From contig NZ_JBAHUQ010000002.1 of assembly GCF_036689865.1 (NCBI RefSeq), positions 267,057 to 331,056 on the forward strand: a stretch of DNA of 64,000 bases, written 5' to 3'. Source of the stretch: Magnetococcus sp. PR-3. Its GTDB lineage: Bacteria > Pseudomonadota > Magnetococcia > Magnetococcales > Magnetococcaceae. A program made the position numbers and the translations under genes. The notes under the pieces are model-generated. The model did no database searches, was not told where the DNA came from, and saw only the letters and a program-made list of their open reading frames with translations. Within the stretch, counting starts at the first letter, position 1, and each line of letters begins with the position of its first letter. This document shows, piece after piece, positions 19,573-28,269 of this stretch.

Positions 19573-20544
19573 ATGAATCGCCCAATGAATCTCATCACAT
19601 TAGAGCCACGCCTGAAACCGTGGCTAGAATGGTGCAGGAACCCACTACACAGCAACGGTACGATCCAACTTGTCGAACAAAAAAATGGTATGGCTGATTG
19701 TTCAGATTTCAAGTATATGGAGCTACCGCGTCCTTCCCTACAATTACTACAAGAGCTTTTTAAACCGTGGCCTTTAAAAGAAACTTGTAATGAAAAGCAT
19801 ACGCCACTCAATGGATTTGACAGCCCCTACTTAAAATCCCTGGCATGCCTGCACAACAGGACTAACATATGTACTGATGACACAAATGCTAACTACGCTT
19901 CAGCATTACCTAACGTATTGAAACTCTGCCATATCGAACAGTTGACACTCAACCAGCATGCAACTCTCGTTTTAGAGGGGGACAATACGCTATTTTGTAT
20001 CGATACGTTAACTTTTAATCCCCATGCCAAACTGATCATACGTTCACCTTTCCCTATTTTAATCGGTACGTTAAACCGTAAAGGCAAACGTGAAATCGAA
20101 CCCCATTGTCGGTTAACCGATATTAATTTTGTGGGGCGTAACGGCCAAAAACTGCAACAAACCAAGCTGGCTGATAATCCACACAAACACGGTACAGATG
20201 CACCAGCTTACGGCACCTTACTCATCCATCGGGTTAAAGGTATCTTCCATGTTGCTGCACGGGGGGGGGATGGAATCAACGGTCGTCCTGGCCATAACCA
20301 GGGGTGCGGTGAAGATGGGGGCCATGGAGGTGATGGTGGCCATGTCTCTATTTACTATGGTAAAGCCCGTACATCCGATGGCTCTATTTTACAAGACGAA
20401 CAGCGCTGTCGAAGTCGAGGTGGGCAAGGTGGTGTGGCCAGCTCCATGAGTAATGCTCATGGACAATTAAACCATGCTGGACGCATGGGCCTTTCTGGTA
20501 AGCCAGGTCAGGTCACTATACGCTTATGTAAAACACCCATCTAA
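19573..20544 (+). CDS. Unrecognised protein with predicted beta-rich core and Gly/Asp/His-rich tail
   Basis: I do not recognise this gene. The chosen ATG (19573) gives 323 residues; an ATG four codons later (19585) is also possible and neither has a clear ribosome binding site. No signal peptide or membrane helix is visible. Residues roughly 110-190 contain repeated short hydrophobic strands (LTLNQHATLVLEG, LTFNPHAKLIIR) that look like rungs of a parallel beta-helix. Then come glycine-rich runs (ARGGDGINGRPG, CGEDGGHGGDGGH) and later RGGQGG and GRMGLSGKPG, which would suit metal or carbohydrate binding or a turn-rich fibre; this is inference. Codon use and composition are more AT-rich than neighbours in the first two thirds. 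The palindrome GGTTATAACC ends 2 nt before the start. It is isolated between nuo and ATP-citrate lyase and ends at a bidirectional terminator. Confidence 0.6.
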   Translation: MNRPMNLITLEPRLKPWLEWCRNPLHSNGTIQLVEQKNGMADCSDFKYMELPRPSLQLLQELFKPWPLKETCNEKHTPLNGFDSPYLKSLACLHNRTNICTDDTNANYASALPNVLKLCHIEQLTLNQHATLVLEGDNTLFCIDTLTFNPHAKLIIRSPFPILIGTLNRKGKREIEPHCRLTDINFVGRNGQKLQQTKLADNPHKHGTDAPAYGTLLIHRVKGIFHVAARGGDGINGRPGHNQGCGEDGGHGGDGGHVSIYYGKARTSDGSILQDEQRCRSRGGQGGVASSMSNAHGQLNHAGRMGLSGKPGQVTIRLCKTPI

Positions 20545-20560
20545 GACGCTCTAAGGAGCT

Positions 20561-20611
20561 TTGATACGTATGATCAGCTCAGAGGGCACAACGCCTGACC
20601 ATACGTATCAA
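20561..20611. repeat. Strong inverted repeat between convergent genes
   Basis: Perfect 12-bp arms TTGATACGTATG (20561-20572) and CATACGTATCAA (20600-20611), extended inward by TCAG/CTGA after one mismatch, enclose a 17-nt loop. Each arm itself contains the 8-bp palindrome ATACGTAT. It lies 16 bp after the stop of the orphan gene and directly before the terminator. On RNA it would fold into a long hairpin; on DNA it offers two identical palindromic sites one to four turns apart. Confidence 0.75.
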
Positions 20612-20613
20612 CC

Positions 20614-20648
20614 AAAAAAAGCCGACCCTAAACGGGCCGGCTTTTTTT
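20614..20648. terminator. Bidirectional intrinsic terminator
   Basis: A stem of GCCGACCC and GGGCCGGC (one A-C mismatch), loop TAAAC, is flanked by seven A on the left and seven T on the right. It can end both the plus-strand orphan gene and the minus-strand ATP-citrate lyase operon (stop 29 bp away). Confidence 0.9.
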
Positions 20649-20676
20649 ATAACATCATGGTTCTCAAGAGGATGGA

Positions 20677-23427
20677 TTAACCCACATTCGTGACCTTACT
20701 GGCCGCGGTACGGGTATCCATATTCTTACCACGGTTGGTGTGGTCATCCACTTCAGCCGCTGTACCGATCATACGACCAAACAGGAAGGTGGTGAAGGCT
20801 GCGGATTCCATGCTTTCGTTACTGATTTCGCCTTTACTAAAGGCACCCCACAACATTTTCAGTAGGATCACAGCAATAACAGCATCCACGTTTACACAGT
20901 AAACATTTTTACTGACACCCGCCTTGTACAGACCATTAACCAGTTCATGGTAGTAGTCCAAGAAGACGTTGTAGTCACCACGCTTTTTGAACAGACCATT
21001 TACAAACTGTTCACGGGGATCGTAGTTCACATCTTTGTTCTTAAACACGGGGTGGTTAATACAGGGAACCTTGAAGTAGTTCAGGTCACCTTCAGCTTTT
21101 GCCTTGGCCTTATACTTCTTGTACTCCTTGGCATAACCCAGCGCCATTTCGGACAGGTCCAGACTGGTCGCCTGACCAGGATCCGTCAGACCGCTATCCT
21201 TAAAGCGCTCAACCAGGAAGGCGATGGCTTCAAAACCGTTACCACCATGGGCAAATCCGGTGTGGGTCAGGAAGCCAATGTAGCCTTTGTTGATCTGAAT
21301 ACGATCAGATACTTCAGGACCATCAGCAGAAACCGCACCCTTGGCACCCTGAGCAGAGATGGTACCCGGACCATTGGTAATGATCAGACCAAGCAATACA
21401 GAGAAGCTATACAGCTCATGATCTTCAGGCTTACGACCAAACAGGGACAGGAATGCTGTTGCTGAGAAGCTCCAGCTATTGATCAGGTCACTGTTAGCGA
21501 TGCCTGCAAAACGGTCTGCACTCTGGTCGGCCGCAGCGACGGCAGAACCCACCATGGTGGAGAAGATCTGCATATGCCAAGGCATATTCACAACCGTGGT
21601 GCGTGACAGACGCTTACGCATTAAGGGGCGCCAAGCAACATGCAGAGCAATGGCAGCAAGAACACCATCACGACTGGGCTGCTTACCCGCTTTAGCTGCG
21701 ACCTGCTTAACAAAGTTTACAAAAACACTGTTGGCACTGCGTGCTTCACAACCGGCCAGCATAGCTGCAGCACCATCATCAGCATCGGTGGTAAACAGGG
21801 CAGCATCAGCGGCATCAACCTGCGCCGAACAATCGGTTTGGGCTGAAGGGTCGATAATCTTGCTACGACCAAACAGTTCAATCATAGCGTCCGTCGCTTC
21901 ACGGGCACCACGAACCATGTTAGGACCAACCATACCTACCGCGGTGGAAAGCACCACGTTAGGGCTACTGCCTGCCTCGCGGGAAGCATCAGCAGCCGCC
22001 AGACCGGGTTGACCATGTTGATTGACGGAACTGTTTAGTGCCACATTCATCAATGCAGCACTGGTCGCATCGGGATATTCACGAATGAGCGACTGGGCCA
22101 GGTTCTCTTCCAGTGTGTGGGTAGAGGCATCCAATACACTGGTGCTATGAATGGAGGAAACCTGAGTTTTGGGATCCATCTTTGACGCGCCAGAAGCATC
22201 TTTCATGTTCTGACGGGGGAAGACAGTCCCTACCTGCTTGGAGAGTGCTTCAATCTGGCTATCATAAGGCGCTAGAGCTTCTTCTTGCTTAATGGCCAGA
22301 TTTTCAGGAAGGGTCAAACCCTGGTCATTCTCAAACCAGCACTTCAAGGAGAGGTCACCATGGGGCGCAAAGTCAGGCTTCTCCCCACGCTTCTCCATAA
22401 CCATGGTCATGGCCTGGGGAATGTGAGCAATGTTGGTGACCACGGCCCCTTTGGCACTGCAAACAGGGTTTTCTGGTGTAAACAGACTGTCGACACCAAA
22501 CTTCTCCATAAACCACTCTTCTTTGGCCAGGGCGTTATCACCGGCACCGGCGATGGCACCTGCATGGCCGCAAGAGCGGGTTAATTTGGCTTTCCAACGA
22601 CCCACAATACAGGCCACCACGGGCTTTTCAAACTCTAGATCATGCTCGTAGTAACCACCGGGCTCAACATAGAGAACCGCCGCTTTGGTACGGTCATCAT
22701 TATGCATCGCATGGGTATACTCAGGGGCCGCGTAGTGGATGTAAACATCCTTACCGGAACTTACAGAGGTGGTGGTACCCCAACCCGCCGTCGCCAAATA
22801 CACAGCGATGGTGGTGGTAAAGTTACCGGAGTTGGAGAAGATGGAGACCGAACCAGGAATCAATGATTCCTCAGGGTTGGCACCACCCAAAGCACCGCCC
22901 AAACGTACCTTGTTGTGGGCATCGGCCACACCTAGGCAGTTGGCACCCAGAACATCCACACCACGAACCTGACAGTAGGCACGGATAATACGGGCATCCT
23001 TAACCGCAACCTTCTCGGTCAGAATGATCACTTTTTTCAGATCGGGTACCACACGTACGGCTTCAATTACGGCATCTTTTACACCGGCGGGGGGGACATA
23101 GACCACCGCACAGTTGAACTTATGACCCGCTTCTACCGCTTCTAGCACGTTACTATAGACAGGGATATCACCTGCAGCGGTCTTCAGCTTGCTGCCGGAG
23201 CGGCCAGGCTGGGTACCACAGACAATATTACCACCTGAAAAAACGTGGCTGGTTGGGGTTACACTACGGCTTTCACCACCCAGGATATTCAGAACGCAGA
23301 CGCGATCATCCTTCGTGGCCATATCAGCCAGTGAGTGAATACCCACATAGTAAGGAAACTCCGACACCCCTTTAGCCAGCTGGGTGTTGTAGCCTTCATT
23401 GAGATTTTGCTTTAATTCATCAGACAT
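20677..23427 (-). CDS. aclA: ATP-citrate lyase, large subunit (SucD-like plus citryl-CoA lyase domains), divergent type
   Basis: ATP-citrate lyase splits citrate to acetyl-CoA and oxaloacetate using ATP and CoA, and drives the TCA cycle in reverse for CO2 fixation. The 916-residue protein (ATG at 23427, GAGGAA 7 nt upstream; a TTG six codons earlier is not favoured) has an N-terminal succinyl-CoA-synthetase-alpha-like CoA-binding part (about 30-330) with the phosphohistidine loop SCGHAGAIAGAGDNALAKEE (His288). The C-terminal half (about 550-900) is citrate-synthase-like, with NMPWHMQIF, NGPGTISAQGA and GFLTHTGFAHGGNGFEAIAF. It is about 300 residues longer than AclA of Chlorobium, with a linker around 390-540 of unknown role. 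This architecture is that reported for strain MC-1. Separate citryl-CoA synthetase and lyase (Hydrogenobacter) would lack the fusion. It follows aclB after 67 bp. Confidence 0.88.
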   Translation of the reverse strand: MSDELKQNLNEGYNTQLAKGVSEFPYYVGIHSLADMATKDDRVCVLNILGGESRSVTPTSHVFSGGNIVCGTQPGRSGSKLKTAAGDIPVYSNVLEAVEAGHKFNCAVVYVPPAGVKDAVIEAVRVVPDLKKVIILTEKVAVKDARIIRAYCQVRGVDVLGANCLGVADAHNKVRLGGALGGANPEESLIPGSVSIFSNSGNFTTTIAVYLATAGWGTTTSVSSGKDVYIHYAAPEYTHAMHNDDRTKAAVLYVEPGGYYEHDLEFEKPVVACIVGRWKAKLTRSCGHAGAIAGAGDNALAKEEWFMEKFGVDSLFTPENPVCSAKGAVVTNIAHIPQAMTMVMEKRGEKPDFAPHGDLSLKCWFENDQGLTLPENLAIKQEEALAPYDSQIEALSKQVGTVFPRQNMKDASGASKMDPKTQVSSIHSTSVLDASTHTLEENLAQSLIREYPDATSAALMNVALNSSVNQHGQPGLAAADASREAGSSPNVVLSTAVGMVGPNMVRGAREATDAMIELFGRSKIIDPSAQTDCSAQVDAADAALFTTDADDGAAAMLAGCEARSANSVFVNFVKQVAAKAGKQPSRDGVLAAIALHVAWRPLMRKRLSRTTVVNMPWHMQIFSTMVGSAVAAADQSADRFAGIANSDLINSWSFSATAFLSLFGRKPEDHELYSFSVLLGLIITNGPGTISAQGAKGAVSADGPEVSDRIQINKGYIGFLTHTGFAHGGNGFEAIAFLVERFKDSGLTDPGQATSLDLSEMALGYAKEYKKYKAKAKAEGDLNYFKVPCINHPVFKNKDVNYDPREQFVNGLFKKRGDYNVFLDYYHELVNGLYKAGVSKNVYCVNVDAVIAVILLKMLWGAFSKGEISNESMESAAFTTFLFGRMIGTAAEVDDHTNRGKNMDTRTAASKVTNVG

Positions 23428-23494
23428 TGAACGTTCCTCGGTCAATGGCGTTTCGGCGAAGTGTGCGCATAATCAAGTGGATTAAGTCCACAGA

Positions 23495-24769
23495 TTAAAC
23501 GTCACAGCCCAGCTTATCGGCGACTTGTTGACGGCCACCATTGGCCATCCAGTCATCGATATCCTTGGCATAATTGACCACCTCACTCATGGCCGAATCG
23601 TAACCAAAGAAGCGGTAGGGCAGACCCAAGGCATCCAGGGTATCTTTAAGATAACCCATACCTCGTACCAAATTGGGGCCACCACGACCAACCACCACAT
23701 AGATGGGGGTGGGTCCATATTCGCCAAAATATTCTCGTAACGAGTCCGCCATACCACGGAAGGTTTCGAAAATATCCGTATTGTTGGCCTTACCACCAAT
23801 GATAAAGAAGACGTTGCTCTGTTTCAGCCAGTACTTCAGCGTAATACGGCTGATGTCATACATCTTCTGGTAAGGTGGGTTACCACCAAAGTCGGAAGAG
23901 ATGGTCGCACGGTCACCCAGCTGTTCGGTCACCAGTGCGTTAGCACCGCCACCAAAGGTCATGGCTGTGATGGAGCCCTGATCATTGATCACATACACAT
24001 CAGACTGACCCTGATAGGTACGCAGCTGGTTTACTTCCATCTCAAAGTTGGAGTAATCCGCCATATCCAGGTCGGTAGGCAGGTTCAAACGCTCAACGTT
24101 GGGATCATCACCATCGAAGGAACACTTGAAGTCACAGGCCACCGGAATGAGGCGCCCCTTAGCATCAGGCATCATACGGATGGGGTTAAGCTCCAGGGTG
24201 GTCATACCATAGTTATGGTAGAGGTCCCACAACTTGGGCAGATTCTGCACCAGCGGAGAGATGATCTCGTTAGGTGCACCCAAACGGGTTAGAGCATTAG
24301 AAACCACAAACCCTTTAAAGCCCGTCAGGGGGTCAAAAGGTACCGTCGCAATTTTCTCAGGGGGCAACTCTTCAATATCCACACCACCGTGATGGGTGAT
24401 GGTGATGGTAGGCGCACGATACTTGGTGCTGTCGGTAATTGAGAAATAGATCTCGTATTTGGCCTCAACAAAGCTCTCGAAGGTGACACCTTCAGCTTTG
24501 GCATAGGCATTACCGTGCTGATGCTCAGCAAAGTAGAGCCGTTCCTTCTCTTTGAGTGCTGTCTGTACATCCTTGGCGATGCCAAGTAGACCAGCCTTAC
24601 CTTTTTTACCGACACCGCCTTTAAAGATCGGCTTAACCAGCAAACCGCCAGCCTCATCGATCATGGACTGAAGTTCGTTGGCTGAGGCTTCGGGCCCAAG
24701 CACATTGGAGGTGGGAAATCCAACATACTTAAGTAGTTTGGATCCCCAGTACATACCAGTAATCTGCAT
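23495..24769 (-). CDS. aclB: ATP-citrate lyase, ATP-grasp/citrate-binding subunit
   Basis: The 424-residue product corresponds to the N-terminal third of animal ACLY and to bacterial AclB. An ATP-grasp region holds LLVKPIFKGGVGKKGKAGLL (about 41-60) and the metal/nucleotide motif MTTLELNPIRMM. It is followed by a citrate-binding Rossmann domain with FGGGANALV (the family's GGGAS loop), FFIIGGKANNTDIFETFRGM and VVVGRGGPNLVRGMGYL. Together with the downstream 916-residue protein it supplies all domains for citrate cleavage. A purine-rich AAGGGAG precedes the ATG. The alternative reading as succinyl-CoA synthetase beta is less likely because the partner carries a citrate-synthase-like domain. 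Confidence 0.87.
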   Translation of the reverse strand: MQITGMYWGSKLLKYVGFPTSNVLGPEASANELQSMIDEAGGLLVKPIFKGGVGKKGKAGLLGIAKDVQTALKEKERLYFAEHQHGNAYAKAEGVTFESFVEAKYEIYFSITDSTKYRAPTITITHHGGVDIEELPPEKIATVPFDPLTGFKGFVVSNALTRLGAPNEIISPLVQNLPKLWDLYHNYGMTTLELNPIRMMPDAKGRLIPVACDFKCSFDGDDPNVERLNLPTDLDMADYSNFEMEVNQLRTYQGQSDVYVINDQGSITAMTFGGGANALVTEQLGDRATISSDFGGNPPYQKMYDISRITLKYWLKQSNVFFIIGGKANNTDIFETFRGMADSLREYFGEYGPTPIYVVVGRGGPNLVRGMGYLKDTLDALGLPYRFFGYDSAMSEVVNYAKDIDDWMANGGRQQVADKLGCDV

Positions 24770-24865
24770 TAGAACGACTCCCTTAAAACCTGGAAGTTAA
24801 TTGACGCTGTATTCAGGCTATCCATACTGCTTATCACAAAGGAGTAATATTAGCCAGTACTGATG

Positions 24866-24878
24866 ATGCATTTTGCAT
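24866..24878. promoter_or_regulatory. Small dyad upstream of the ATP-citrate lyase operon
   Basis: ATGCA and TGCAT separated by TTT lie about 100 bp upstream of the aclB start, in the only stretch that can hold the operon promoter (24770-24926). No convincing -35/-10 pair was found, so a role as operator is a guess. Confidence 0.2.
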
Positions 24879-24926
24879 ATAAACATTCACAACAGTGATG
24901 CCACCCACAGCTTTTATATGCAGCGC

Positions 24927-24965
24927 AAAAAAAAGAGCAAGTCGTTTGCACGTCTTGCTCTTTTT
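24927..24965 (-). terminator. Intrinsic terminator after tRNA-Asp
   Basis: Stem GAGCAAG/CTTGCTC, extended by CG/CG after one mismatch and by A-T pairs, ends in eight T on the minus strand. It lies 12 bp after the 3' end of tRNA-Asp and before the aclB promoter region. Confidence 0.85.
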
Positions 24966-24977
24966 AATATTTGTAAA

Positions 24978-25054
24978 TGGCGGGAGCGACGGGACTCGAA
25001 CCCGCGACCTCCGGCGTGACAGGCCGGCATTCTAACCAACTGAACTACGCCCCC
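24978..25054 (-). tRNA. tRNA-Asp (anticodon GUC)
   Basis: Minus-strand cloverleaf of 77 nt including an encoded CCA. The acceptor stem GGGGGCG pairs with CGCTCCC (one G-T), discriminator G, D-arm TAGTTCAGTTGGTTAGA, anticodon loop CTGTCAC, T-loop GGTTCGAGTCC. It is followed by its own terminator and is 172 bp downstream of tRNA-Val, probably one transcript. Confidence 0.96.
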
Positions 25055-25226
25055 GCAAAGGGCGGACCTTTTCGGTCCTTATGTTCTCATCGTTGCCGAT
25101 GAGGCGGACAAATTACCGCTTTGTGAAAATGAAGTCAACACCTTTTGCAAAAAAAATGTATCTGCCTATTTCACAAACTTAATCAGAAACATGGAGAGTT
25201 TTTAATCCTCGGTTAAGAGGAAAAAA

Positions 25227-25302
25227 TGGTGGGCGAAACAGGGTTCGAACCTGTGACCCTCGCCTTGTAAGGGCGATGCTCTCCCAGCTGAGCTATTCGC
25301 CC
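25227..25302 (-). tRNA. tRNA-Val (anticodon UAC)
   Basis: Minus-strand cloverleaf of 76 nt with encoded CCA. Acceptor GGGCGAA pairs perfectly with TTCGCCC, discriminator A, D-arm TAGCTCAGCTGGGAGAGC, anticodon loop CTTACAA, T-loop GGTTCGAACC. It is the first of the Val-Asp pair. Confidence 0.96.
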
Positions 25303-25550
25303 CCATGGGTCCAATTAAGGAAACATAGAAATACAGCTTTTCAAAATAGGATGCAACCCTTTTGCGACAGGAAAATGAACTTTCTTCGAAAGTTACCAAT
25401 TAACAACACCTTACATATTATTTTTCTCACAGCCTCTCACGGGGCATATACAGTGTAAAGAATGTACCAGGCGCCTATGGTCTTTGTCTCTTCCACTTGG
25501 GCCGTCCATGATCCGGTCGAAATCGGTAAAACAGAGTACGCAAGCAGGTG

Positions 25551-28259
25551 CTAACCATAATTTTGAATAATATCTAGAAGTCTTTTCTTTTTTATGGGCT
25601 TAGTTAAGTATAGATCACACCCAGCTTCATGCGATTGATCTTCATACTCTTTCAGTGCATGGGCTGTTAACGCAATAATGGGTAAAGAAGCCTTTTTATT
25701 TCTTTGCTCCCACAAACGGATCTCTTTGGTCGCCGTTATGCCATCCATAACCGGCATTTGAATATCCATAAACACCAAATCAAACGGTTCATTCAAACAG
25801 AGGTCCACCGCCTCCACCCCATTCTCTGCCAATGTAAGCACATGTTCTGTCTTCTTGAGAAAGGCGGTGATTAACATGCGATTATCTTCTGAATCATCAA
25901 CCAGCAGAATTTTTTTACTTTCAACCTGCCGTTGTTCAGGCCTTTGAGCACGCGCTTCCCCTCTGACCACCTTCTTGACATCTGCAGCATCCATTTGCTG
26001 GACAACTTTCAAAGGTAAGCTAAAGAAGAACTGACTACCAAACAACTCCTGACTCTCTGCTTTTAAAGACCCACCCATGGCTTCAACCAAACGACGGCTA
26101 ATGGATAAACCTAAACCCGTTCCACCAAAACGGCGTGTGATGGAGAGATCAGCCTGTTGGAACGGTTGAAAAATGCGTTCAAGTTGTTCTGTGGCAATAC
26201 CAACACCACTATCTTCCACCCTAAAATGGATCCCAGCTTGACCCTGCGGTATTGCTATTAAGGCAATTTGTCCATTATGGGTAAATTTAACGGCATTACT
26301 CATAAGATTTAACAGCACTTGGCGTAAACGCTGGGCATCCCCTTTAACATAGGTTGGGAGAGACTCATCCCATTGGCTGACCAGCTTTAACCCTTTGCTC
26401 TGGGAACGATGCCTGAAAATACCGATGACACCTTTCAATAAGTCCGGCAGATCAAACGCTGTATTCTCAAGTGTTAATTGATCGGCTTCAATCTTAGACA
26501 TATCAAGAATGTCGTTAATTAAAGCCAACAAGCTATCACTGGTATGGGTCAAAACATTTAAGTGCTGGGTTTGCTCTTCGGTTAAGGAAGACTCCATAAG
26601 CAGCTCACTCATACCCAAAATGGCATTAAGTGGGGTACGAATTTCATGGCTCATGTTGGCCAGGAAATCACTTTTACTCTGGTTGGCATGTTCTGCCATC
26701 TCTTTGGCCTGGCGCAGTGCATGTTCATACTGTTTACGCTGGGTAATGTCCTGAAAGGTCACTACCGCACCGGTGATTTGCAGATCTTCAATAATGGCTG
26801 TACAGATCAACCGTGTGGGAAAGGATTCCCCATCCGCACGCCAACAGAGCTGATCATCCGCCCAGCGGGTTTGGCCATCCTGTAACGTTTGATAAACCGG
26901 CGCTTCTTCCTGCTCAAGGGGCAAACCATTAACACAGCTGTGGTGTAACAGCAGATGTGGATCCTGCCCCAACAGATCAGCTTCTGTCCAGCCAATCAGC
27001 TGTTCAGCCATGGGGTTGATGAAGGTCAGTCGACCCTCTTGATCCACCCCATAGACACCATCCCCTACACCTTTAAGAATGGATTCATTTTGATGCAAAA
27101 CTTGGGTTAACCGATGTTCACTGGCTTCACGACGCACAATATCGGCCTGCAGCTCTTCGGCCATATGGTTATACGCTGAAGAGAGTTGATTAAACTCTTG
27201 CCAGCGAAACTGTGGAAGCCGATGGGACCACTGTTGTTGGGAAAATTGCAGAGCCCCTTGGGTTAACACCTTCACAGGGACAGAGACAGAGCGGTTCATG
27301 ATCCATGCGGTTATAAGCGTTATAAAAAAGGTCAAACTACCCAGGAAGATCAACCAATAGCGGATCTCTACCGTTTTTTGGGCCATCTCCTTCTGTTCCA
27401 AACGGATATGTACTTTAGCCAGTTCATTAAGGCTTAAAATCTGTGCCTGCACCTGATCTTTATATTGATTGGCCACTTCAATAGCACTGACCACCTGTGA
27501 AGCAGAAGGGTCCATAATAGCTGCTTCTTCTGCATAAAACCGCAATGAGGTTTGCCAAGCAATAATAGACTGATCCAGTTCACCCATGAGTTTGATCATA
27601 GGATCATAGGCCATTTCATCAACATGGTGATCTTCCAACTCAAATTTAAGCAGTGCTTGTACATACTCCATTTGACGCTGCAACTGGGTGAGATCTTTAA
27701 GCAATGTATTGAGGGTTACATAGTAACTATCAATATGTTTTAAATAGACATTCTCAACATGATGAACCATTTGACTAACCAGCATCGCTTGCTCAAGCCA
27801 TGCAGAATCAGTTTGGCGATGCTGTTGGAACAATACGCGTAACTGCTGTCGATAAGCTTGCAAGGCTTGGTTGAACTGTATCTGTGCTGGACTGAACTGT
27901 ACGGAACTGGGCAGGTATGTGAGAACTTTCTTTAAATAGTACTCTAAATGATCGGCCTGTTTGATCAGTTCGCCCGAATCATCCAGTTGTACTGTTTTTT
28001 CCTTAAGCCGTTGCAGGCCAACCATCACCAGTGAAAGCGTTGTATGGTCCTGTTTTTGAAAAAGGTTCACATTGTGGTCAATACGGTTAAACAGGGCGAT
28101 TTGGCGGTCCAACTGATGAAGCATGGGAATATGGTATTGCTGCACAGTGGTAATAAAGGAGGCATGACGACGGTTGGTGTTGTCCCCCAAATAGACTAAC
28201 CCCGCCATCATCAGTATCACCACCGTAGTGCCTAAGCTCAGCAACAGACGAATGGACAT
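25551..28259 (-). CDS. Hybrid sensor histidine kinase (periplasmic helical domain, HAMP, PAS, HisKA, HATPase, REC)
   Basis: The 902-residue protein has a membrane helix at about 5-25, a long, helical, Gln-rich periplasmic domain (26-300) and a second helix at 302-321. Then follow HAMP (322-375), a PAS domain (391-505; GVYGVDQEGRLTFINPMAEQ), HisKA with His538 (NMSHEIRTPLNAILGMSELL), HATPase (NAVKFT, DSGVGI, GGTGLGLSIS) and a C-terminal receiver with Asp832 (VFMDIQMPVMDG) and Lys887. All catalytic residues are present. AGGAG 8 nt before the ATG supports the start. It begins 10 bp after the periplasmic haem-domain protein gene, so the two form an operon and probably a sensing unit. The output partner is not in the window. 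Confidence 0.93.
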   Translation of the reverse strand: MSIRLLLSLGTTVVILMMAGLVYLGDNTNRRHASFITTVQQYHIPMLHQLDRQIALFNRIDHNVNLFQKQDHTTLSLVMVGLQRLKEKTVQLDDSGELIKQADHLEYYLKKVLTYLPSSVQFSPAQIQFNQALQAYRQQLRVLFQQHRQTDSAWLEQAMLVSQMVHHVENVYLKHIDSYYVTLNTLLKDLTQLQRQMEYVQALLKFELEDHHVDEMAYDPMIKLMGELDQSIIAWQTSLRFYAEEAAIMDPSASQVVSAIEVANQYKDQVQAQILSLNELAKVHIRLEQKEMAQKTVEIRYWLIFLGSLTFFITLITAWIMNRSVSVPVKVLTQGALQFSQQQWSHRLPQFRWQEFNQLSSAYNHMAEELQADIVRREASEHRLTQVLHQNESILKGVGDGVYGVDQEGRLTFINPMAEQLIGWTEADLLGQDPHLLLHHSCVNGLPLEQEEAPVYQTLQDGQTRWADDQLCWRADGESFPTRLICTAIIEDLQITGAVVTFQDITQRKQYEHALRQAKEMAEHANQSKSDFLANMSHEIRTPLNAILGMSELLMESSLTEEQTQHLNVLTHTSDSLLALINDILDMSKIEADQLTLENTAFDLPDLLKGVIGIFRHRSQSKGLKLVSQWDESLPTYVKGDAQRLRQVLLNLMSNAVKFTHNGQIALIAIPQGQAGIHFRVEDSGVGIATEQLERIFQPFQQADLSITRRFGGTGLGLSISRRLVEAMGGSLKAESQELFGSQFFFSLPLKVVQQMDAADVKKVVRGEARAQRPEQRQVESKKILLVDDSEDNRMLITAFLKKTEHVLTLAENGVEAVDLCLNEPFDLVFMDIQMPVMDGITATKEIRLWEQRNKKASLPIIALTAHALKEYEDQSHEAGCDLYLTKPIKKKRLLDIIQNYG

Positions 28260-28269
28260 CGTGTGGCTC

